A stretch of DNA of 64,000 bases from Carya illinoinensis (Eukaryota; Streptophyta; Magnoliopsida; Fagales; Juglandaceae), in assembly GCF_018687715.1 (NCBI RefSeq), contig NC_056767.1, positions 28,402,001 through 28,466,000 of the forward strand. The letters run 5' to 3'. The position numbers and the translations under genes were made by a program. The notes beneath the pieces are model-generated. The model saw nothing but the letters and a program-made list of their open reading frames with translations. It made no database searches and had not been told where the DNA came from. This document shows positions 55,586-64,000 of this stretch, one piece after another (within the stretch, counting starts at the first letter, position 1; each line of letters opens with the position of its first letter).

Positions 55586-58348
55586 ATGGCCTTGCTTAAG
55601 CTTTCCATTTCCTTGGATACATTTGATTCAAAGAAGTTCAATGTAAGTCCCGCTCAACCGTCGAATTGGTGCTCGTTGTATTCTATCTTTAGTTACATTC
55701 ATGTAAGTAGAGCTTGTGCGAGTTCAGTCAATCCATTGAATAGGAAGCAGATTAATGTCTCTCGATTCAACATTGAATTGCCTGAAATTTCCGATTCTAA
55801 TCAAGCTAGCAAGGACATTGTTTTGTCTTCAACTAAAGGTTTGGTTAATGAGAAAGTGATTGAGCAAAAGCCGGATTTTAAACACAAAGTTGGAAATAGG
55901 TTTCTGGGTTCAAAGAAGGGAATTAAAAGGGAGGTGGGCTTGGAGTTTAGGTTCGGAAGGAATGATACAGACAGAGAAATAGAGAACTTATTTGTGGGTG
56001 ATGGTGAATTAGATGTTGACTACTCTGCTATTGGGTCTGACTTGAGCTTGGAGCATTGTAATGCCATTTTGAAACGGCTCGAGAAGTGTTGTGATCGCAA
56101 AACAATGGTTTTCTTTGAGTGGATGAGAAGCAATGGAAAGTTAGAGCAGAATATGAGTGCTCATAATATAGTTCTTCGGGTGCTGGGTAGAAGAGAAGAT
56201 TGGGATGCAGCAGAGGCCATGGTTCGAGGTTTAAGTATTAAATTGGCTGGTGAATTGGACTGCCGGGTTTTTAATACGGTTATATATTCATTTTGTAAAC
56301 TAGGGCGAGCAGAGTTGGGTGCAAAGTGGTTTCGTATGATGCTAGAGAATGGGGTTCGGCCTAATGTTGCTACTTTTGGGATGCTCATGGGACTTTACCA
56401 GAAGGGTTGGAATGTTGAAGAGGCAGAGTTTACTTTTCACCAAATGAGGAATTTTGGAATTGTATGCGAGTCAGCATACTCAGCGATGATCACAATTTTT
56501 ACCCGTTTGAATTTGTATGACAAAGCAGAAGAGGTTATTGGCTTGATGACAGAAGATAAAGTGGTTTTAAACTTGGAAAATTGGTTGGTGATGCTGAATA
56601 CGTTTAGTCAGCAAGGTAAACTAGAGAAAGCTGAACTAGCCTTATTTTCAATGCATGGAGCAGGGTTTCCCCCAAATATTGTAGCATACAATACATTGAT
56701 AACGGGTTATGGGAAGATAAACAATATGGATGCTGCTAAACGCATTTTCCTGAGCATTGAGGAAATTGGATTAGATCCTGATGAAACCACCTACCGATCC
56801 ATGATTGAAGGTTGGGGTCGTGTAGACAACTATAAGGAGGCATACTGGTACTATAAGGAGCTCAAGCGATTGGGATACAAGCCGAACTCATCTAACTTGT
56901 ACACACTAATAAACTTGCAAGCCAGACATGAGGATGAAGAGGGTGCTGTTAGAACTCTCGATGATATGTTGAAGATGGGATGCCAATGTTCGTCCATCCT
57001 TGGAACTCTTTTGCAGGCATATGAGAGGGCAGGAAGGATTGATAAAGTGTCACAGATTTTGAACGGTCCTTTGTATCAACACATTCTTGTTAACCAGACA
57101 TCTTGCTCCATTTTGGTTGCTGCATATGTGAAACATTGCTTGGTGGATGATGCTATAAGAGTGTTGGAGGATAAAGTCTGGAAGGATTTACCTTTTGAGA
57201 ATAACTTGTATCATTTGTTGATTTGCTCATGCAAAGAGTTGGGTCAGCTTGAGCAGGCTGTTAAGATATACACTCAAATGCCTAAACATGATGACAAGCC
57301 GAACTTGCACATTTCATGCACAATGATTGACATTTATAGTGTCATGGGTCTGTTCCCAGAAGCTGAGAAAATTTATCTGAAGTTGAAATCTTCAGGAACT
57401 GCCCTGGACATGATTGCTTTCAGCATTGTTGTTAGAATGTATATTAAAGCTGGATCTTTGAGAAATGCGTGTGCTGTTTTAGACATTTTGGACAAGCAGA
57501 GGGACATCGTACCAGATGTTTACCTGCTGCGTGATATGCTCCGCATATATCAGAGATGTGGCATGCTGGATAAATTAGCTGATCTATACCATAAAATCAT
57601 GAAGATTGGAATGGCTTGGGATCAGGAAATGTACAATTGTGTGATAAACTGCTGCTCTCGTGCTCTCCCAGTTGATGAGCTTTCCAGGCTTTTTGATGAA
57701 ATGCTTCAGCGTGGCTTTTCGCCTAATACAATTACCGTCAATGTCATGCTTGATGTTTATGGAAAATCCAAGCTTTTCACAAAAGCTAAAAGTTTGTTCT
57801 GGGTGGCCCAAAAACGAGGATTGATAGATGTGATCTCTTACAATACTATTATAGCTGCATATGGCCAAAATAAAAAATTCAAAAACATGTCATCAATGGT
57901 TCGAAAGATGCAATTTAATGGCTTTTCAGTTTCCCTTGAGGCCTACAATTGCCTCTTAGATGCATATGGGAAAGATAAGCAGATGGAGACGTTTAGAAGC
58001 ATCTTGCAGTTAATGAAGGAATCCAATTGTGCTTCTAACCACTACACATATAATATAATGATCAATATTTATGGAGAGCAAGGATGGATTGATGAAGTTG
58101 CTGGCGTCCTCACAGAATTGAAAGAGCATGGACTTGGGCCTGATTTGTGCAGCTACAACACATTGATTAAGGCATATGGAATTGCAGGAATGGTTGAAGA
58201 CGCTGTATGTTTGGTCAAGGAAATGAGAGAAAATGGGATAGAACCAGATAAGATAACATACATCACTCTGATAACTGCACTGCAGAAGAATGATAAGTAT
58301 TTGGAGGCTGTTAAGTGGTCCTTGTGGATGAAGCAGATGGGTTGGTGA
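55586..58348 (+). CDS. P-class pentatricopeptide repeat protein, At4g30825/BFA2-like, chloroplast
   Basis: A single intronless frame of 920 residues. Residues 1 to about 50 are Ser-rich and of transit-peptide type (MALLKLSISLDTFDSKKFN). About residues 150-915 are a solid run of about 35-residue PPR motifs, for example FNTVIYSFCKLGRAELGAKW, AYNTLITGYGKINNMDAAKR, SYNTIIAAYGQNKKFKNMSS and SYNTLIKAYGIAGMVEDAVC. No E, DYW or SMR extension is present, so it is P-class. Order of residues and gene context identify it as the homologue of At4g30825, reported as BFA2, which protects atpH/atpF transcripts in chloroplasts. The RNA target here is inferred from that homologue, not read from the sequence. 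The ATG at 55586 gives the only sensible transit peptide. Confidence 0.95.
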   Translation: MALLKLSISLDTFDSKKFNVSPAQPSNWCSLYSIFSYIHVSRACASSVNPLNRKQINVSRFNIELPEISDSNQASKDIVLSSTKGLVNEKVIEQKPDFKHKVGNRFLGSKKGIKREVGLEFRFGRNDTDREIENLFVGDGELDVDYSAIGSDLSLEHCNAILKRLEKCCDRKTMVFFEWMRSNGKLEQNMSAHNIVLRVLGRREDWDAAEAMVRGLSIKLAGELDCRVFNTVIYSFCKLGRAELGAKWFRMMLENGVRPNVATFGMLMGLYQKGWNVEEAEFTFHQMRNFGIVCESAYSAMITIFTRLNLYDKAEEVIGLMTEDKVVLNLENWLVMLNTFSQQGKLEKAELALFSMHGAGFPPNIVAYNTLITGYGKINNMDAAKRIFLSIEEIGLDPDETTYRSMIEGWGRVDNYKEAYWYYKELKRLGYKPNSSNLYTLINLQARHEDEEGAVRTLDDMLKMGCQCSSILGTLLQAYERAGRIDKVSQILNGPLYQHILVNQTSCSILVAAYVKHCLVDDAIRVLEDKVWKDLPFENNLYHLLICSCKELGQLEQAVKIYTQMPKHDDKPNLHISCTMIDIYSVMGLFPEAEKIYLKLKSSGTALDMIAFSIVVRMYIKAGSLRNACAVLDILDKQRDIVPDVYLLRDMLRIYQRCGMLDKLADLYHKIMKIGMAWDQEMYNCVINCCSRALPVDELSRLFDEMLQRGFSPNTITVNVMLDVYGKSKLFTKAKSLFWVAQKRGLIDVISYNTIIAAYGQNKKFKNMSSMVRKMQFNGFSVSLEAYNCLLDAYGKDKQMETFRSILQLMKESNCASNHYTYNIMINIYGEQGWIDEVAGVLTELKEHGLGPDLCSYNTLIKAYGIAGMVEDAVCLVKEMRENGIEPDKITYITLITALQKNDKYLEAVKWSLWMKQMGW

Positions 58349-60933
58349 CAAAGTTGATTGATTGGGTCTCTTGTTTTTTAAGCCTATTTATACCTGAAAA
58401 TAGCCTGAGCCCAGTGCTTTCCAGTTACTTCTTAAACAGAATTCAGAGTTTTGCTGCCTATGGTAATAGTCATATGGTTAAGCATTGAGTGCTATTATTT
58501 TATTAAGAAAGCCCCTGATTTCAATAACTTATTTATTGTTTTCAGTGGTTAAACCCTTCATTTTTCGATTAAGCCACATCATTTATTCATATATTAGATG
58601 TTCATAAACTAATAATCATTTCAAATTCATTGAATTTTAAAGGTTGAAAACATTTCATCTTCTTTTGTCTATAACGCTTGATCTTCTTTTCTCTATAAGC
58701 AACCATTTTGCTCATGTTAAGCTATGTCATCCATTCATGTGCTAAATGAACATAAATTTAATATATTCTGATGGTCATGGAATTTTAAAGGTAAAAAGCT
58801 CGTTATCTTTTTGTCGTCAATAACATTTTCTCTTCTTTTGCTTATATGCATTTTATCAAAATTAGTATTAAACAAATCATATTCAAACAACTTTACAATC
58901 AAGTTATACAAAAATTTAAAAAAATGAATAGAAATAATTAATAATTTTCTCCCACACATCATGCGGGTACGCAACTAGTTTATTTAATTTAGTAACCCTC
59001 ATTTGAAACAAGGTACAACTGTATGCTTTCTGATCAATGCATATGAATGTAGTTGGCATTAGATCTCTCTCAAAATCGTGCCCTGTTTGATTTAAGTAGT
59101 GTGCTCTTTTATTTCTGTGCAGGCTGAATGATTTTGCTGATTCTTGCATGAAGCAATTCTTAATGTTCAGGAAGCATTTCTGGTGATATTATAGTTTCCG
59201 TAGCTGAATTGAACTGTTCTTGATTCCCAAGCCAACCGGAAGTACTGGAAGTTGGTTGGCATTTGCCTTAAAAGAAGAATAAACGAGAGGTACATGTCAC
59301 CAAAGGTCTCAACAAATATGGCCGCATATGTGATCTTTTTCTTAAGAGTAGCTGGGAGTCCCTCCCGCCTTTCTGTGGTTGTACCAACAGTGATAACTTT
59401 TGGGAACACCAGGGTGCTGCCTGTTTATCCTGTAAATGTATTGCAATTCACTCTAGGATTGGTGTATGTAATTGAAAGTTGATTATTTTACCTTATAAAT
59501 CAAAATGGATTGGAACATATCCGTAGAAATCTTCAGCACTTAGCTTTGAGGGATGTCATGTGCTTGTGTCCAATATTTAGATCACTTTCTGTTTCAGTGG
59601 TAAAGAATAAGTCAATCATTTGCAATGAACTGTGCGATGCCCAGGTTTTAGAAACTGTACTTGCTGAAATCAAACATAGTGAGCAAAGATTTAGTTCAAG
59701 TTACCCGGCTTTGATTATTTTCAGGGACCAATGACTTGTTACCTTGGAGCTGCACAGATGCTGAAACATGTACAAACCATCCACAGTTTTCTTTTATTGC
59801 TATTTCAGCATAAATTATGAAAAATGAGCTCACACAGTAAAGAATACCTTTGGATCTGATTATGTCGCCCTTTAGGCATGTATATGTACAGTAAATCTCC
59901 TCCGGGCCTTTCAACTGCCCTTTTCTTTCTACTTTGATACAACATGTGTTTACATGAAATTCTTGGGAACAAAAGAAATGACCTGCATCTTAATGAGCTC
60001 GTAGAAATGCTTTGCTTCAAGTATTTGCATCTGCATCTCTCTTTATCTGCCAGCCTGCAGTACATCGCCTCGCCTCTTGATTTTGAGAATTTTGTGTTCC
60101 TTCTCGCTCAGATCCACAATCAAAATATATTTCTAATATTTAATCCTTGCTACAATCCTTAATTAATTCCCCTTGACACTTGCCATCCACAGGACCCAGA
60201 ATCACATGATATTGTGAATGTAAGGAAGATGTAGTAGTGTGATAGTTCGAGAAAATAATTTTTATAAACTGATCAAATAATTAAGGGACTGAATTAATTT
60301 GAGAGAATATCATTGTTGTAGTGCACGTATTAGCTTCATTGGATGATTACAGAGTGACTCATCTCCATTGCTAAGTAAGAGGTGATTTGCACATTATTAA
60401 GAAGATTGGATTAGAACACAAAAACAATAAAGTTTTCAATGCATATGTTGATATATCAAGAACTGCAAGGCATGTCTGTTGACTTCTTTCAATTCAGGAT
60501 TTATGAACGAATAGGTACTAAACATAATATTTGAGGAAAGATTTCATTTGGTGATGCACAACATGCCTATTTGCATTGATATGAAAAGGAAAACACAGTA
60601 TCCTTATTGGAAAAACAAAGCACTCTCCAAGAAAACACCCTTTGTATGTTACTCACAACCTCTATCCCAAGTTTAGAAGCAAAACATGTCCACAAAAGCA
60701 TGCTGTGATAGCCACTTATTGCCTAATGTAATTGTAATGAACAGTATGCAAATCTCTTATCATCTATTCTTTGTATGAAAGACATTGAAATCCAATCCAA
60801 AAACCTAAAACAGTTTGTTCACACCGTTCATTGGAAAGATCAAAGATACTCTTTAATTAAACTTCACACCGAGCATATCTGCAATGATGTGCGGAAGTTC
60901 ATGGTTTCATCTGAGATGTCGCCATACGATTTC
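58349..60933. other. Intergenic region between the PPR and GTD-binding genes (convergent)
   Basis: The 3' ends of two converging genes meet here. No supported exon was found in 2.6 kb. The T-rich, moderately complex sequence at 59100-59800 could include extended 3' untranslated exons of the PPR gene. No transposon ends are obvious. Confidence 0.45.
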
Positions 60934-62494
60934 TTAAATCCAAAAGTATAGCATTGCCTGTACATTAAAATTGTTCATGTTATCAAACTTTTATATGCAT
61001 GAGCATAGGTCCTCTGATATCCAAGATTAGAGTAGCAAACACAAGTGATGAGTAAAATAAATTACAAAAATGAAAAAAGAAATAAGAGAGCCATACCTCA
61101 GTAAGAGAAAGTAGAGGCTGCTCATCTTGTGGAGGGGATTTCTTAGTTCTCCAACTTCTCACCTCGGTCTGTATCATATTAAGTTGCTCATGTATTTCCT
61201 TCAACAAATTCAACCCTTCTTCTTCTCCAGCCTCACTAATTTCTTTCCTGAAATAATGTCTATCTCCCTCAAGTCGCTCAATTCTCTGACACAACTGTTG
61301 AAAACTGGCTTGAGATTCAGAAACACCCATTCTTGAGGGAAAACAAGACACATTGCAGTCATCACTTGCTCTATTTCTTGCTTTAATTAATTTATTATCA
61401 TGGTTTTCACAATGCAACATTTTCTTTGTCCATTCTGTTTCATCTTTATTATTTGATGCACAGGGATCCTCAGAGACCAAATCTGGCTTTCCTACCCTGT
61501 TCTCACCTTCCAATATCAACTTACTCCATTCTTCCTGGTAGTCATGCGCTTTACGTTTCTCATTATTTTGGGGGACTTCAAGAATATCCTGGACACTTGA
61601 GGAGCAAGGATAATTAACAATTGCCTCACTTTCCTGTCTATGTTCGTGAAGTTTAACTTGCTCCAGATTAGTAATACTTTCTACACTTGTTTGGTCACAT
61701 AATTTGTCAATGCTTACTTGTGGAAATAAAGAACAAGTCATGGACTCACTCTTCAAGCTTGCAGAATTATCTCTACCAGAACCTTTACAATCAGATACCT
61801 CTTTTACTCGTTCATCTAACTTTCTGATCTGCTCCCAGTATGAATCATAGGTTCCACTAGCATAGTTTCCCGCTTTCTTCTCTAAATCCATGTTTTGAAC
61901 ATTAAATTCCTGGTCTGCTTTTAGTTTCACTATCTTTGGAATAAAATCCGACAGGGGGATTCCAGATATTTCTCTTTCCAAATTACTTTGTTTCTGGTAG
62001 GAATCTTTGAGTTGAATTGGAGGCAGAGAGTTCAATCTTCGTACAATGGTATTAGCACCTATTTCCAACTTGCATAAATCATTTCTTTGCAAAAACGGAT
62101 GCTCTGGAAATCTACTTTCATAGGCACCCAAATCACCACAACCCATGCTAAGAAGTTTCCACTTGTGAGCCTGAACTTGAAACTCAAGAGATGCAATTTC
62201 CATTTCTTTCTGATTGATAACATCTTCAAATACTGAAAGAGAGTTCTCGACGTAAGACATCCTTTCCTCTGCTAGTCTCTTATATTGACTTGCTTCCATC
62301 TGTACAGCAGCCTTCTCTCCTTGCAAACGCAGTATCATGGATAGAGCTTCACTAGCTGCGGTAGATGAGGCTTCTCTTTCCTCATCCAACTCAATGTACA
62401 GTTTTTGCAGAAGTTGTTGTTGAGTTTGAAGAGTATCTTTTATGGCTGTAATATCAATTTCAGACATTGCAGAACACTTGCCACTTTCGGCCAT
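60934..62494 (-). CDS. GTD-binding (DUF593) myosin-binding-type protein
   Basis: Exon 1, 62494-61097 (466 codons), is followed by a tiny second exon, 60957-60934. The donor is CTTACTGAG|GTATGG and the acceptor TGTACAG|GCAATG, phase 0, adding AMLYFWI and a TAA, for 473 residues in all. The GTD-binding coiled coil is at about residues 15-110 (KDTLQTQQQLLQKLYIELDE, EALSMILRLQGEKAAVQMEA, QYKRLAEERMSYVENSLSVF). The rest is polar, with a second coiled coil near QLCQRIERLEGDRHYFRKEI. Arabidopsis MYOB proteins use this domain to bind the cargo tail of class XI myosins on organelles. By position the closest relative is probably At4g30830 or At2g24140. No membrane anchor is visible at the N-terminus. 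Confidence 0.9.
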
Positions 62495-64000
62495 GGCACA
62501 CTTAATTGTTTGTAGAAGTGAACAAATTTGGTTCTGAGCACAAAAGGATAGTAGTTTCCTATCGGTATCAGTGGCATATTAAGCATTATCACACTTAACA
62601 AAAAATGAGATCAATTTTCAACATAGCACATATGATGTCTGCAGGTGAACACAAATAGGATTAAGCATTAATCAGTTAGAAATTTCTATAACTGGGACTA
62701 CATATTTCATATTATTATCCTTTAGATGCTGTCAAATAGGTATAAGTGGTGTTAGTAAGATCCATTTAGTGTGACCAATGCAGTAATATGACCAGGCTAT
62801 TGAACATCTCTATAAGCAAATAATTTTAATCATAACATGTGCATTATAGTGGTGCAGGCCTAAATTTTCCGTAGAGACTAGTTTTAAAGATCTGTTTCCA
62901 ACTCCAATTGTTATGATGAGATGGAACTTTGGGCTACAAGTATATGCATGGCTGAGGTCTCCACTCCATCCCTAAGTAGTTTACTCACACAAATAACATC
63001 ACTGTGTAAGATAAGAAACAAACTACATCATCCACGACTGCAGCTACACTTCCATCATTATTTTGTTCAATGGTTTGACATGGGATCTCGGTTGAAGGGA
63101 TTTCTTTGAAATCCAACATAATCCTCTTCTATCCTCTTCCTCCAAACTTAGGTTCTTGGATTTCTTGTTTGGCCATACATGCACATACACATCGTTGGTG
63201 AGAAACAGAGAGAGCACCTTTAGTTTCCAGATTATGTTGGACCAAAAATACTACCAGGAATTCTTTTCCCAAAGATTGGCACGATCAAATATATTCCAGA
63301 AAAAGGTTAATGGAAATGGAACTTGAAAAGCAGGCTGTCCTATGATAACTTGAAAATGGCGCTTTCTGCTCCAGTTCTATGTTTCTTATATGGAAAAACG
63401 AAACGACTGGTAATTATTTCAAAGTGTTTCATCAGACGGGGCCAGTTTTCCCATAAATTGTCTGAAAAGAAGAGATGCATTATTTGAAAGGATCATGGAG
63501 AAACAAATAAATCGTAATAGCTATCCAAACATCATCCAACAAAAATTAAACAGAAAAAAGAGAGCAGGAAACGGAGAAAGGAAGGTGACTTTGCCTGGTT
63601 GTTAGAGGCCGATTAGAATTTGATCCTCAGAGCAAGACCCAATAGATTAAAAGAATCCTCTCTGACTCTTTCTTGAGAACTGCCAACAGTCAAACAAGAC
63701 AACCAACGTGTTCACGAAAATTCAGAACCCAAATACCAACCACATAAGCTTCACAATTCAGAAAAGCATTAACTCAAATATTAACAATGCTGTGGTCTCG
63801 AGGAAGACACGTGAAACTTATTTCACGCAAATTCTAATATGGAAGGAGAGTAATAAAATCCAACAGCCAAATCACACCCAAGTGCCAAGTTGATTGAAAA
63901 CAGCATGCCCATAAATGCAAATTCTCTCTCCCAACAAAGATTTCAGACTCTTGCCTTAGAGGGTCCTTTGGGATGCAACAAAAGGCTACAGATTTGCAAG
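62495..64000. other. Upstream region of the GTD-binding gene and window edge
   Basis: Probable promoter and leader of the minus-strand gene. No supported exon, RNA gene or element with defined ends. Confidence 0.4.

Noticed and set aside
59252..59482. 76-codon plus-strand frame after the PPR gene
   Set aside because: No domain or splice context; best explained as 3' untranslated or intergenic sequence.

Overview
This is plant nuclear DNA from a dicot. The genes have short exons, GT-AG introns and AT-rich intergenic DNA full of transposable elements and GA/CT microsatellites. The repeat style (hairpin miniature elements ending in CAAAC/GTTTG, runs of GAGAT) suggests a woody Fagales species such as walnut or pecan. 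That placement is inference from recall; no search was run. There is no bacterial, CRISPR or organellar sequence.

Left third (1-23 kb). A heptahelical PAQR-type membrane receptor (405-2756, +) is followed by a decayed minus-strand fragment of a TSS/REC (clustered-mitochondria) gene (3046-4060). Next come chloroplast ribosomal protein bL35c (6512-8637, +), a probable solo LTR of 3.58 kb carrying six copies of a palindromic 36-mer (9243-12824), an ASG1/At4g30780-like gene (15257-19834, +) and an F-box gene (21470-22948, -).

Middle (23-50 kb). A 5.7 kb L1-type LINE with a perfect 14 bp target-site duplication (24741-30418, -) lies just downstream of the autophagy scaffold gene ATG11 (30859-37872, -). 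ATG11 introns hold a SINE remnant and duplicated repeats. A gene-poor stretch of about 13 kb (37.9-50.9 kb) contains a non-autonomous hAT element nested in an older repeat, several families of miniature hairpin elements and a degraded LTR-like segment.

Right third (50-64 kb). A short plant-type MAT1 (CAK assembly factor) gene (50879-54293, +), an intronless 920-residue PPR gene resembling At4g30825/BFA2 (55586-58348, +) and a GTD-binding (DUF593) myosin-binding-type gene (60934-62494, -) that ends in an 8-codon terminal exon.

The genes are independent transcription units with housekeeping or organelle roles: plastid translation, plastid mRNA maintenance, autophagy, TFIIH/CAK and organelle motility. 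Their combination matches from memory a region conserved with Arabidopsis At4g30780-At4g30850 and its paralogous block around At2g24090-At2g24150. No undescribed gene system is evident. The most unusual material is structural: the palindrome array in the LTR, the nested hAT, the TSS pseudogene and the dispersed miniature hairpins.
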